A DNA stretch of 64,000 nucleotides from Rhizobium sp. WYCCWR10014 (GCF_001657485.1 NZ_LXFU01000051.1:421543-485542); one strand, 5' to 3'. Positions 52,872-61,256 are shown, numbered from the stretch's first letter. The notes: generated from the letters alone by a model not told the origin. Program-made: numbers and translations.

Positions 52872-54639
52872 TCCAATCGGTGATGACGACGTTGCGCCCA
52901 CCAGCCTTCGCTCGAAGAAGGGACGCGTCGGCCCTCTGCATCAGGTTTGTCGACGGTTGGCCGTCTTGTGTTGACGCCACGCCTATCGAGACCGTCACGG
53001 TCCCGAGCGGCCGACCCAAGTAGGTGATGGGTGCTCTCTCGATTGCACCGCGCAGTCGCTCCGCGAGCGACCTTGCCTCCTTCTGGTCGGCGCCTAGCAT
53101 CACGATCGCGAACTCTTCTCCACCGAACCGATGTACTGCCCCATGATTTCCAGCCACGTCCATCATGATCGCTGCCACCTGGCTCATAACGAAATCGCCC
53201 GCGTCATGCCCGAAGTCGTCGTTGAAGCGCTTGAAATGGTCGATGTCGATCATCATCAGCGCAGCGGGGAGATCAGTCGCCTCCCGGCGCAGTCGATTGA
53301 GGTTCTCGTCGAGCGACCGTCTGTTCAGAAGGCCCGTGAGCGGGTCCTTCACCGCGAGGTTGGCCAGTCGATCTCTGAGCTGCAGATTGGCGATGGCTAA
53401 CCCAAGGTTCTCTGCGATCAGCTCGATGTAGATGCGGGCGGCGATCAACTCCAATCCGCCGTCGGGACCTTCGAAGTAGAGCATCCCAACCGTGTCGCCA
53501 TGGGCCGCGAGTGGCATACAGAGGCTTCCGTCTTTGGTCGTTTCGTCCAGATGCTGACACGGGACGTCGCCATGCTCGGCTTCGCTGAGATGGGGGCGGC
53601 CACGTCGAAGCCCCCAGCACTGAATGGACGGAAACTCGGTGGTCGAGCGGCGTGGAGCACCCCAGGTGTCTGCGGCGCTCAAGACGGTCCGGCCTTCGCT
53701 CATGACGAACAGGTGCCCACCTAGCTCGGGAAAAATCTGCACGGCATAGCGGGCCACCACCGGAGCAAGTTCTGCCTCGTCCTGGCAACCCTGCAGCCGA
53801 TGCATCAACTGGAGGATCAGATCCTTTATCTGCTGGTCCTTGCGCCGCTCGGCGTCGAGCCTGTCGCGCTCCAATCCGTTGTCTCGGAAGATTTGGATGG
53901 CGTCGTTCATGTCGCCGATCTCATCTCGGCGGCCGTCAGCCAGCAGTTCGACGGTGTAGTCCTGTTTGGCCAATCGCCGGACGACGCCGCTCATCTGGTG
54001 GAGTGGACGTGCAACCCGCCGCTTCAATACGAAGTAGAGCACGCTCAAGAATACGAGTGCGGTGATTGCCAGAAGCGATTTCGCTATTGCTCCCCAAAGG
54101 TCCGCCTTCTCCTTGGCGGAACGAAGGTCTTCCTGTCCACTCGCGTCGACAAGGTCGGTAAAGTGAGCGACGCTAGCCATCAAGTCGGTCAGCGCTTCCT
54201 CATGTTCCGGGGAGAAAACCGCTGCTCTTCCGACGTCCTGTTTGCCAGCGGCGAAATCCTTGACGGCCTGCTCCTCGATGGCGTCGAGCACTTCTGCGTC
54301 GGCCTCGACTGTCTGCAGGGCCGTCCGCTCCTGGTCGGTAAGGTTCGAGTTGACGAGACGCTTTACCGACTGTTCTCGTTCGCGCTCGAGCGCATCGGCT
54401 GCCCGAAAGGCATTCAGGTAACGTTCCTCGCCCTTGATCACATACAGCCGGGCGTCTTCGGTCGTCTTTTCGGCAGCACTCTGTAGCTGCTCGACCGTTT
54501 CATCCAGCGTCCAAGCGGTGGTCGCGGCGTCGCGCTCCATGTCAGCGCTTCTAACCGCCATTATGAACGCTCCACCCGAGAGAAGCGTCAGAGCTACGGT
54601 TGTGGCGTAGGCCCAATTTGTGATCGTGCTAATCCGCAT
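52840..54639 (-). CDS. membrane-bound diguanylate cyclase (GGDEF) with HAMP and GAF-like domains
   Basis: A 599-residue protein with two membrane helices (about residues 8-30 and 186-206) that enclose a CHASE3-like periplasmic region. It then has a HAMP domain (RRVARPLHQMSGVVRRLAKQ), a GAF-like domain (about residues 275-420), and a C-terminal GGDEF domain with the active RFGGEEFAIV. No RxxD inhibition site is visible upstream of GGEEF. It should make cyclic di-GMP in response to a periplasmic signal. Its 3' end overlaps the receiver gene on the opposite strand. Confidence 0.92.
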   Translation of the reverse strand: MRISTITNWAYATTVALTLLSGGAFIMAVRSADMERDAATTAWTLDETVEQLQSAAEKTTEDARLYVIKGEERYLNAFRAADALEREREQSVKRLVNSNLTDQERTALQTVEADAEVLDAIEEQAVKDFAAGKQDVGRAAVFSPEHEEALTDLMASVAHFTDLVDASGQEDLRSAKEKADLWGAIAKSLLAITALVFLSVLYFVLKRRVARPLHQMSGVVRRLAKQDYTVELLADGRRDEIGDMNDAIQIFRDNGLERDRLDAERRKDQQIKDLILQLMHRLQGCQDEAELAPVVARYAVQIFPELGGHLFVMSEGRTVLSAADTWGAPRRSTTEFPSIQCWGLRRGRPHLSEAEHGDVPCQHLDETTKDGSLCMPLAAHGDTVGMLYFEGPDGGLELIAARIYIELIAENLGLAIANLQLRDRLANLAVKDPLTGLLNRRSLDENLNRLRREATDLPAALMMIDIDHFKRFNDDFGHDAGDFVMSQVAAIMMDVAGNHGAVHRFGGEEFAIVMLGADQKEARSLAERLRGAIERAPITYLGRPLGTVTVSIGVASTQDGQPSTNLMQRADASLLRAKAGGRNVVITDWTTGDAERRAV

Positions 54640-54897
54640 CCGGCTCGTCCTCGCGTGCAGCTACCGGTTATGGGAGCTGTGCTTATGCGACCGAAGATTA
54701 GCGATTAGCGATTTACGTGTGCTTAACGATTCAGGTTCGGAGCTGGCGCTATCCTCAACTGATGATGAAGCACCAATCTGGGTCGCGCAGCGCGCGCGAG
54801 ATGACCGACATGATCATCGCGCTCAAGGCTGCTCCCGACATGACAGGATACCAATGATCTCTCGGATCAAGGCACCCGGCGGTGCCGTCGGACACAG

Positions 54898-54929
54898 AAA
54901 GGCCCGCCGGTAGCACCTGGCGGGCCTTT
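54898..54929 (-). terminator. strong hairpin terminator (csbD side)
   Basis: Perfect 8-bp arms GGCCCGCC (54901-54908) and GGCGGGCC (54919-54926) are flanked by AAA and TTT. On the minus strand this ends the CsbD transcript, and it may also act on the plus strand. Confidence 0.8.
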
Positions 54930-54946
54930 ATCACCGACACATGGCT

Positions 54947-55138
54947 TTATGCCTTGTCGACGACCTTCTTGACTGCGTCCTTCGCTTGGCCCTTCGCCTG
55001 TTGGGCGTCGCCCTTGACCTCCTGAGCGAGGCCCTTGGCTTGCATTTCCTTATTGTCTACTGCCTTGCCGACGCCCTGACGGGCCTTACCTGTGAGCTCA
55101 TTTGCCTTGCCGGTAACTTTGTCCGCTGTGCTGCCCAT
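54947..55138 (-). CDS. CsbD-family stress protein
   Basis: A 63-residue CsbD-like protein (MGSTADKVTGKANELTGKAR ... AKGLAQEVKGDAQQAKGQ), the typical Lys/Ala-rich repeat pattern of small stress proteins. It starts at ATG 55138 with AAGGAG upstream. An EcfG promoter GGAAC-N16-CGTT precedes it (55207 to 55183, minus strand). It is a member of the general stress regulon. Confidence 0.92.
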   Translation of the reverse strand: MGSTADKVTGKANELTGKARQGVGKAVDNKEMQAKGLAQEVKGDAQQAKGQAKDAVKKVVDKA

Positions 55139-55182
55139 CGAATTTCTCCTTGTTGGAAACTGAATTGTTTCAGTGAGATACC

Positions 55183-55207
55183 AACGGGCCTTGAACAAGA
55201 TCGTTCC
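55183..55207 (-). promoter_or_regulatory. EcfG promoter for csbD
   Basis: On the minus strand GGAAC (55207-55203) and CGTT (55186-55183) are separated by exactly 16 bases, a full match to the alphaproteobacterial general stress consensus. The start codon lies 45 bases downstream. Confidence 0.8.
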
Positions 55208-55282
55208 ATCGATAGGGGCTTGAATGTCGAGGGAGATTTGTGGCCAATTGCTAAAACGAGCGGATCGACGGGAGGATTGAGC

Positions 55283-55861
55283 TTGCGAGTAAGGGGATTG
55301 AGGTGGGTCGTATTTGCAGTGTGCCTCGCGGCATCCGCGAGTGGGCAACTCTCGGCACAGGAGGTCGGCGAGGCCATCGTCGACGCCACCATTGGCGAAT
55401 GGCTGATCGCTTCAGAAGATGGCTCCGTTGGCTGTCACATTCTGGGCAAAGACAAGACCATCGGCGGTCGGGTGGTGACAGAGGGCAAGACGTGCGAGGC
55501 GCCTTGGCACGATGAGATCGCGGCCTGGGATTTCTCGGATCCAGGGATCGTGCTTCGTGATGCTGCTAGAAAGCAACTCGTCGGATTTCAGGAGCAGGAA
55601 GGAGGACCGTGGAGAACACCCTTGGACGTCTCACCGGTCATCTATTTCATCCCGCAGCCCGGATCGATGGATCGGATACCGACGGCCAAGGACGCCTACG
55701 GCAAGTGGGTTCTAAGCGACAAGAGAGGCAAACCTCTGTGCCATCTATCGCTCTTGGAGACGGTCTCGAAGAGGTTGGACGACGCCAGCGCCGTTCAGCT
55801 TGGCAAGGATTGCGCAGCGAGCGTCAGGAAGACCAAAATCGACGCATGGCAGATCGCATAG
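55283..55861 (+). CDS. AprI/Inh-type protease inhibitor, second domain cut by an in-frame TAG
   Basis: An exported protein (signal LRWVVFAVCLAASASGQLSA, TTG start 55283 with GGAGG upstream). A first AprI/Inh domain has GEWLIASEDGSVGCHILG. A second begins GKWVLSDKRGKPLCHLSLLE and is interrupted by TAG at 55859-55861. The same frame then continues for 35 codons (IQLVIIGGEDWVYTMTPDKD ... GFVSDDGKFHLRRDE) to a TGA at 55967. That is the expected end of the second domain. The gene is probably a nonsense mutant, and the product of the first part may still fold. AprI-type inhibitors bind serralysin-like proteases in the periplasm. Confidence 0.75.
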   Translation: MRVRGLRWVVFAVCLAASASGQLSAQEVGEAIVDATIGEWLIASEDGSVGCHILGKDKTIGGRVVTEGKTCEAPWHDEIAAWDFSDPGIVLRDAARKQLVGFQEQEGGPWRTPLDVSPVIYFIPQPGSMDRIPTAKDAYGKWVLSDKRGKPLCHLSLLETVSKRLDDASAVQLGKDCAASVRKTKIDAWQIA

Positions 55862-55961
55862 ATCCAGCTGGTGATCATCGGAGGGGAGGACTGGGTCTAC
55901 ACGATGACCCCGGACAAGGATGGCTTTGTCTCCGACGACGGCAAGTTCCACCTGAGGCGAG

Positions 55962-56168
55962 ATGAATGACGACAATGACAACTGCTTTCCTTTCGCGGAA
56001 AGGACGCGCATTCGGGCGACCTTCAATGTTGCGGCCCTTATTGTCGTCTGGGTGATCTTGGCCGCCGCATTGCTGCGGATCAGAGCTCAGCGACCATTTG
56101 ATTGCCGAGAGAACCTGCGGAGCCGGCCGGATCTGCAAGGAGCATTGAGGCACTTGGCGATGGACTGA
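55962..56168 (+). CDS. small membrane protein, unknown
   Basis: A 68-residue frame that starts inside the former end of the inhibitor gene (ATG 55962, overlapping by eight bases) with GAGGCGAG upstream. It has one predicted membrane helix (FNVAALIVVWVILAAALLRI) and an acidic N-terminus. The coding call rests on the overlap and the helix. No homologue is recognised. Confidence 0.45.
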   Translation: MNDDNDNCFPFAERTRIRATFNVAALIVVWVILAAALLRIRAQRPFDCRENLRSRPDLQGALRHLAMD

Positions 56169-56231
56169 GATTCTGGGTTGCACTCGAAGAGTGCAGTGTG
56201 CGGCCGCACTTGCGTCGCGGTGAGATGAGCG

Positions 56232-56828
56232 TCAGTCGCTTCCAACGCGCACCTGCTCCACCGAGAGACTTCCCGCAGGCAGTGGCTTGAGCAGCTGATC
56301 CTGGGGTTTCGATAGAGCCAGCCAGTGTCGCCATTCCTCGGGTTTCAAGATGACAACCTGTCGATTATGGATCGGCTCGACATCGGGGCTCGGCTTCGTC
56401 GTGAGCATCGTCATCGACGCCGGCTGATTGCCTTCTCCTTCGCGCCACAGCCCAGCAATGGCGAATATCGCGCCATCGGCGAGCGTGAACCTGTGCTTCG
56501 CCTTCGGGTATTTCGTTCCGGTAAACTCGAAGAAGGCCGACGCCGGGATGAGGCAGCGTTTGCTCTCTGAGAAATCCCGGTTTTCCGAGACGAAATTAAA
56601 AACCGGTCCGCCTTTGCGTCCGGCAGACGGCGGAAAACCGAACTTGGCAGCGAAGAGTTCGAACTCGTCGCCGGATGTCCGGACCACCGGGGCGATATCA
56701 CCGATTTTGATGTCATCGGCCGTGGGTAGATCGAGTTCAGACTGGTGCGCCGGAATCCGTAGGGCGAGAGACTGCATCATCTCGCAGTACTCTTTCCAGC
56801 GAATATGTTGTTCATAGTCATTGCACAT
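56232..56828 (-). CDS. yedK: SRAP-family protein (SOS response-associated peptidase, YedK-like)
   Basis: A 198-residue SRAP protein that covalently caps abasic sites in single-stranded DNA. It has catalytic Cys2 (MCNDYEQHIRW), Asn in VFNFVSENRD, the Glu in ASAFFEFTG, and His in EPIHNRQ, all as in HMCES/YedK. It lies 28 bases downstream of a Ku pair on the same strand, so it is probably part of one DNA repair operon. Confidence 0.93.
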   Translation of the reverse strand: MCNDYEQHIRWKEYCEMMQSLALRIPAHQSELDLPTADDIKIGDIAPVVRTSGDEFELFAAKFGFPPSAGRKGGPVFNFVSENRDFSESKRCLIPASAFFEFTGTKYPKAKHRFTLADGAIFAIAGLWREGEGNQPASMTMLTTKPSPDVEPIHNRQVVILKPEEWRHWLALSKPQDQLLKPLPAGSLSVEQVRVGSD

Positions 56829-56856
56829 AGCGGAACCGCTCGTCAGCTTGGGATGA

Positions 56857-57684
56857 TTATCGGCCCGCCTTCTTTCGACCTTTAAGGTCGGCTTCGACGC
56901 TCTTCTTAAGGGCGTCCATGATGCTGATAACGTTTGAAGGCTTCGCGTCGTCGTCCTTTTTATCCTTGGCCACCTTGGACGATTTGGAGGGCTTGAGAGC
57001 CTTCTTCTTGGTCGCTATCAGTTTCAGCAAGCTCTCCTGGATCGGATCGCTGACCATCGAAGGCGACCATTCATCAATGTGCCGCTTGATTATTTGAGTG
57101 ATGGCAGCGACCGTCGAGGTGTCAGCCTTCTTCTCGATACCCTGGAAGTATTCCTCCTCAGGGCGGACCTCGTCACCGAAGCGCAGGGTCCAGACCACGA
57201 TGCCTTCATCGCGCGGTTCGAGGACCACCGCACGTTCTCGGCGGCCGATTACCACCCTCGAGACGCCAAGGACGTTTTCTGCCTTCATCGCGTCCCGTAT
57301 GACGGCAAATGCCTCGTTGCCGATCTTCTCGTTAGGAACGAGGTAATGGGGTGTTTCAAGGTAGATCCACTCTATGCTTTCGCGCGGGACGAATTTTTCG
57401 ATATCGATCGTCCGCACGGTCTCCAGGTCAATGGACTCGAGGTCTTCGTCGGTCAGCAGAACGTAGTCGTTTTCACCGCGCTCGTAGCCCTTGGCTTCGT
57501 TTTCATCCTTGACGGGCTTTCCAGTCACGGAATCGACGTAACGTGACAGGACGCGATTGCCGGTCTCCTTGTTGAGCGTGTGGAACCGGACCTTCTCGCT
57601 CTCCGATATCGCCGGGCTCATTGCCACGGGACACGTGACAAGCGAAAGCTTGAGGTAGCCTTTCCAGTATGGGCGGGGTGCCAT
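56857..57684 (-). CDS. ku: Ku protein, copy 2a
   Basis: A 275-residue Ku of the short type (PYWKGYLKLSLVTCPVAM; KVRFHTLNKETGNRVLSRYV; VPRESIEWIYLETPHYLVP) with a Lys-rich tail. It is closest in the window to the Ku at 26895-27707. It lies 10 bases after the second Ku of the pair and 28 bases upstream of the SRAP gene. A heterodimer with the paired Ku is likely. Confidence 0.95.
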   Translation of the reverse strand: MAPRPYWKGYLKLSLVTCPVAMSPAISESEKVRFHTLNKETGNRVLSRYVDSVTGKPVKDENEAKGYERGENDYVLLTDEDLESIDLETVRTIDIEKFVPRESIEWIYLETPHYLVPNEKIGNEAFAVIRDAMKAENVLGVSRVVIGRRERAVVLEPRDEGIVVWTLRFGDEVRPEEEYFQGIEKKADTSTVAAITQIIKRHIDEWSPSMVSDPIQESLLKLIATKKKALKPSKSSKVAKDKKDDDAKPSNVISIMDALKKSVEADLKGRKKAGR

Positions 57685-57693
57685 TGGAGTTTC

Positions 57694-58587
57694 CTAGCTG
57701 GCTTTTTTGTGAGGGGTCTTGGCAGCTGTTTTGGGAGCGGCCGCCTTCGTCGTTTTCTTCGCGTTCGCGTTTGCAGCCTTAGTCTTGGATTTGGCAGCTG
57801 GTTTGGCGTCCCCCATTCCAGCACTTTCGCGCAGGGCCTTCAGAAGGTCATTGGGCTTTGACACCTGAACTGGCTTCGGCTTGGGTAGCGACCGGCCTTC
57901 CGACTTGGCTTTGACCAGATCGGCGAGGGCCGCCTCATAGCGGTCATCGAATGTCGCCGGATCGAAATCACCCTTCTTCGTGCCGATGATGTGCTTGGCG
58001 AGGTCGAGCATTTCTCCCTCTACCTTGATCTCGGGGACCTCCTTGAAGGCGTCCTTGGACGAGCGAACCTCGTAATCGAAATTGAGTGTCGTCGCGATCA
58101 GGCCGCGCCCGTGTGCGCGGATAAGAACGGTGCGCATCCGTCGAAAGAGAACCGTTCTCGCAATCGCGGTGACGCTGGCTTTTCCTAGGGCATCCCGAAG
58201 GCCTGCAAATGCGTCTTCCGAGACCTCATCGGTCGGTACCAGGTAATACGGCTTGTCGAAATAGACATCGTCAACCTCGGAGCAAGGGAGAAACGCCTCG
58301 ATCTCGAGCATCTTGTCGGAATCCGGGATGACGGCGGTCACCTCTTCCGGGTCGATCATGATGTATTCGCCGTTCTCAATCTCGAAGCCCTTCACCTGGT
58401 TTTCCCGCTCGACTGTCTCCTCGGTCTCGCTGTCCACGAACTCGCGGCGTACAGGGTTTCCGGTGGCCTTGTTGATCGTCCGAAAGGAGATGCGATCCGA
58501 AGTCGCCGCCGCAGTATAAAGGCCGACGCCGCAGGTGATTTCCCCGACCTTGATGTGGCCTTTCCATTGAGCCCTGTGTGCTGCCAT
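57694..58587 (-). CDS. ku: Ku protein, copy 2b
   Basis: A 297-residue Ku of the long type (RAQWKGHIKVGEITCGVGLYTA; FRTINKATGNPVRREFVDSE; FDKPYYLVP) with a Lys/Ala-rich C-terminal tail of about 45 residues. It is closest in the window to the Ku at 27719-28627. A GGAAC-N16-AGTT promoter lies 30-55 bases upstream, overlapping a divergent full-match EcfG promoter. It is the first gene of the Ku-Ku-SRAP operon. Confidence 0.95.
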   Translation of the reverse strand: MAAHRAQWKGHIKVGEITCGVGLYTAAATSDRISFRTINKATGNPVRREFVDSETEETVERENQVKGFEIENGEYIMIDPEEVTAVIPDSDKMLEIEAFLPCSEVDDVYFDKPYYLVPTDEVSEDAFAGLRDALGKASVTAIARTVLFRRMRTVLIRAHGRGLIATTLNFDYEVRSSKDAFKEVPEIKVEGEMLDLAKHIIGTKKGDFDPATFDDRYEAALADLVKAKSEGRSLPKPKPVQVSKPNDLLKALRESAGMGDAKPAAKSKTKAANANAKKTTKAAAPKTAAKTPHKKAS

Positions 58588-58603
58588 GACTTTCCCTCCG
58601 GCC

Positions 58604-58628
58604 GGAACTTTCCAGTTAACTTGTCGTT
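58604..58628 (+). promoter_or_regulatory. EcfG promoter for the RVNAP gene (plus strand)
   Basis: GGAAC (58604-58608) and CGTT (58625-58628) are separated by 16 bases, a full match to the general stress consensus. The start codon is 34 bases downstream. It overlaps a similar minus-strand promoter for the Ku operon. Confidence 0.75.
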
Positions 58629-58642
58629 CGGCCTTTCGTTCC
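58618..58642 (-). promoter_or_regulatory. EcfG-like promoter for the Ku operon (minus strand)
   Basis: On the minus strand GGAAC (58642-58638) and AGTT (58621-58618) are separated by 16 bases. The -10 differs from CGTT by one base. The start codon of the first Ku gene is 31 bases away. Confidence 0.5.
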
Positions 58643-58661
58643 GAACCACGGGAAGGTGTGC

Positions 58662-58916
58662 ATGTCAGAGCCGCATGAAGACGACAGCGAGGTCCTTCAG
58701 GACGAAGAGGCGATCCTGCCAGATGCCGTCCTGATGTGGTTTAGGTTCTATGGGGTCCCCTTCGATGAACGAACTGCCGATGTTTTGTGCGAGCGGGCGA
58801 TGTTGCTCTACGCAGAAGGGCAAGGCCAGCGCTACATTGAAGATCACCTCATCCGGACGTTTTCAGGTCCGATGGCCATGAGGGTCAACGCTCCGTCTTC
58901 GGCTCTAAGCCATTGA
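58662..58916 (+). CDS. small RVNAP-tail protein, paralogue 3
   Basis: An 84-residue member of the unrecognised family (also 29297-29533 and 51596-51835). It reads MWFRFYGVPFDE, VLCERAMLLYAEG, and HLIRTFSGPMAMRVNAPSS, ending in His. It starts at ATG 58662 with GGAAGG upstream and follows a full-match EcfG promoter. It is divergent from the second Ku operon. Confidence 0.75.
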   Translation: MSEPHEDDSEVLQDEEAILPDAVLMWFRFYGVPFDERTADVLCERAMLLYAEGQGQRYIEDHLIRTFSGPMAMRVNAPSSALSH

Positions 58917-59276
58917 GGCACTCGTTTTTTGAGTGCTGCGCGGCCCGGCCATGTGAGGGGCGGGTGCAAAGCGGTGACCTACATCAGCAAGGTGCCTGCT
59001 TCCATTACACAAGCTGCTCGGGATCTTCCGGGGACGATCTTCACAGCTTCACGGCTTATGTCTGGGCAATTCGTGCGAGGCGTCCGGCGTCTTTGAAGGC
59101 CAGAGTGCCGGTTGAGGGACGCGCTCGGAAAGCCCGCGCTTCGAAAGGCGGCGAGCTGAGGCGTAGCATCGACTGATCACCCATGACGCCCTACGTCGAG
59201 ATCAGGACGGGGATAGTCTCCAATGGATTGACGGGTCGCGCGGCGTCAGACAAAACGCATCAGCAGGAGTTTATCG
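58917..59276. other. intergenic stretch
   Basis: About 360 bases with no recognised gene, promoter match or hairpin. A ribosome site AGGAG lies just before the next gene. Confidence 0.4.
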
Positions 59277-59591
59277 ATGCGTGTTGCCGCCATCCTCTTC
59301 ATAGCCGTCTGCCTATTCCTGGCAGGAGCGACCGCTTCACGCGCATATGTGAGCAACTCGAACCTTTGGCTGCTCGTAATCGCGCTTGTCCTCTACACAT
59401 TAGGCAATCTTTCGATGATCGCTCTCATGCGGACAAGCGGGCTTTCCCTCGCTATTTCGTTGTCTTCGGTCGCGCAGCTTATCGCCATCAACGCGATCGC
59501 CGTTCTGGTTTTCGACGAGCGGCTTGGCTGGCATCAGGCGGTTGGCGTACTCCTCGGGATAGCATCGGTTACGCTCATGGTGATCGGATGA
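59277..59591 (+). CDS. small multi-pass membrane protein (DMT/SMR-like)
   Basis: A 104-residue protein with four predicted membrane helices (first VAAILFIAVCLFLAGATAS; last AVGVLLGIASVTLMVIG) and the SMR-like loop NAIAVLVFDERLGWHQ. The key Glu of EmrE in helix 1 is not seen, so it is not a typical SMR drug exporter. It may pair with a second small protein. The start is ATG 59277 with AGGAG upstream. Confidence 0.75.
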   Translation: MRVAAILFIAVCLFLAGATASRAYVSNSNLWLLVIALVLYTLGNLSMIALMRTSGLSLAISLSSVAQLIAINAIAVLVFDERLGWHQAVGVLLGIASVTLMVIG

Positions 59592-59735
59592 ATGGCTCTC
59601 AATTGCGTTTCCTTGACCACCGCGAATGGCTGTCGTGGGGGCTCTTCTGGGCGCGCAACGGCGTGCGGCGATTGACGGCGGCATTGGAAAAGAGGCTCGG
59701 CCGGACTCAGGCTTGGGGGCTAAGGCGACCTGAAC

Positions 59736-60485
59736 ATGTACGATATCATGCTTCTTTTCCTTGCTGGCCTGTTGGCAGGCAGCATGAATGCGTTGGCGGG
59801 CGGCGGGTCCTTCGTATCCCTGCCTGCGCTGATATCGGTCGGAGTGCCGTCGGTAGCCGCAAACGCGACAAGCACCTTAGCCTTGTTTCCCGGCGGTATG
59901 GCGAGCTCGTGGGTCTACCGTGATGGGGTTAGGAGTGTGTGTGGCGTCAATGTCGTGCCCATTGCCATCGTGACGGTGACGGGTGGTGTGGCCGGAAGCA
60001 TTCTATTGCTGCTAACCCCATCGAGGATTTTCGATGGTATCCTGCCATGGCTTTTGCTAGTGGCGACATTGATGCTCGCTGCAGGCCCGAGGCTCAGCGC
60101 CCAGTTGCAGACGCAGGCACGTCCGAGTGTTCTGCTGTTCGCAACGATTCAGTTCTTTCTCGGTCTTTATGGCGGCTATTTTGGCGGCGCGGTGGGTCTC
60201 ATGATGCTTGCGGCGTGGAGCGCGCTCGGCGGTGGGGACATCAAGAGCCTCAATCCGACAAGAATGGTGATGGTCACCGCCGCCAACGCGGTCGCCGTCG
60301 TCGTCTTCGTACTTGCCGGGGCAATCGTATGGCAGCAGTGCATTCCCATGACGATCGGAGCCGTTATCGGCGGGTGGATCGGAGCACACATCGGACGAAG
60401 GCTGCCATCATCGGCCGTTCGGCTGCTAACCCTCGCGGTCGCCTTTTTGACGACCGCGGTGTTCTTTTCGCGAGCCTACCTTTGA
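59736..60485 (+). CDS. TauE/SafE-family sulfite exporter-like permease
   Basis: A 249-residue integral membrane protein with about 7-8 hydrophobic helices. The family signatures are visible: FLAGLLAGSMNALAGGGSF in the first helix and GLYGGYFGGAVGLMMLAAW in the middle. TauE/SafE permeases export sulfite or other organic or inorganic anions. The gene stands alone on the plus strand. Confidence 0.9.
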   Translation: MYDIMLLFLAGLLAGSMNALAGGGSFVSLPALISVGVPSVAANATSTLALFPGGMASSWVYRDGVRSVCGVNVVPIAIVTVTGGVAGSILLLLTPSRIFDGILPWLLLVATLMLAAGPRLSAQLQTQARPSVLLFATIQFFLGLYGGYFGGAVGLMMLAAWSALGGGDIKSLNPTRMVMVTAANAVAVVVFVLAGAIVWQQCIPMTIGAVIGGWIGAHIGRRLPSSAVRLLTLAVAFLTTAVFFSRAYL

Positions 60486-60922
60486 GCGGAGGTCCTGTAC
60501 CGCTGAGGCTCTCAGTCAATAACTTGCAATTGAAGGAGCGAAGTCCCGCAAAATGCTCAAGCGGCTCGACGAATGGATTGCGGGACGGCGTATCCAGCGG
60601 GTTTGATTGAGAACGCACGAACGATGGTCATTGCCGCCGAATATTCGCGGCACGCAGATGAGCTGGTGCCAAGTGCGCCTTTCCAAATTCGCGGATTTGC
60701 GGGTTCATGGGCGAGAGGCGCGATCCGGGCTGCTGGATCACTCACCTAACGCCCGCAATGCGGCGGGCGCGTCCTCGAAAGCGTAGGGATTGATGAACTG
60801 GCGTTGCCAGTTTCTTGTGTAACGGTGAAAGCCGGACGGATCGAAAGCGACCAACGCTCATGTCCAGAAGGGGGCCCGAAAGGGAGGCTTGGGAAATCAA
60901 CCCGCAATATCGCAATAAATAG
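60486..60922. other. intergenic stretch upstream of the TacA-TacT pair
   Basis: About 440 bases with no recognised gene. It holds an 8-bp inverted repeat GTCCCGCA / TGCGGGAC (60543-60550 and 60579-60586) with 28 bases between the arms, of unknown meaning. Confidence 0.4.
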
Positions 60923-60937
60923 ATACACATTGTGTAT
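60923..60937 (+). promoter_or_regulatory. palindromic operator of the TacA-TacT operon
   Basis: A perfect palindrome ATACACA-T-TGTGTAT lies 35 bases upstream of the antitoxin start. The ribbon-helix-helix antitoxin is likely to bind it and repress the operon. Confidence 0.65.
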
Positions 60938-60971
60938 GCGTTTGTGGTATATGGCCTTGAAGGAAAAGGCC

Positions 60972-61256
60972 ATGACCAGCAAAAACGCCACCGATACCCA
61001 TACCCGCGCCGTTAACTTGAGGGTTCGTGAGGACGTTCGCGTCCTGATCGACCGCGCCGCCAAGGCCCACGGGAAAACCCGTTCGGATTTCATGATCGAT
61101 GCTTCGCGCCGTGCCGCGGAAGACGCGCTTCTCGATCAGACATTGGTGCGGGTCGATCCTGACAGCTACAAACACTATCTCGCCATCCTCGACCAGCCGC
61201 CAAGTAGCGAAGGCTTCGAACGGTTGATGAACGCTCCCAAACCCTGGCAGCCGTAA
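60972..61256 (+). CDS. tacA: TacA-like DUF1778 antitoxin
   Basis: A 94-residue DUF1778 ribbon-helix-helix antitoxin. It has the strand TRAVNLRVREDVRVLIDRAA, the helices KTRSDFMIDASRRAAEDALL, and a C-terminal toxin-binding segment SSEGFERLMNAPKPW. It starts at ATG 60972 with AAGGAAAAGG upstream. It ends where the GNAT toxin starts (one-base overlap), the standard order of TacA-TacT pairs. Confidence 0.93.
   Translation: MTSKNATDTHTRAVNLRVREDVRVLIDRAAKAHGKTRSDFMIDASRRAAEDALLDQTLVRVDPDSYKHYLAILDQPPSSEGFERLMNAPKPWQP

Noticed and set aside
7634..55861. Genome-wide amber recoding suggested by two in-frame TAG codons
   Set aside because: Many intact genes use normal stops, and the two cases are in fast-decaying accessory genes; independent nonsense mutations are simpler.
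59183..59923. 246-codon plus-strand frame overlapping two membrane protein genes
   Set aside because: It is out of phase with the two genes that have membrane helices and ribosome sites.
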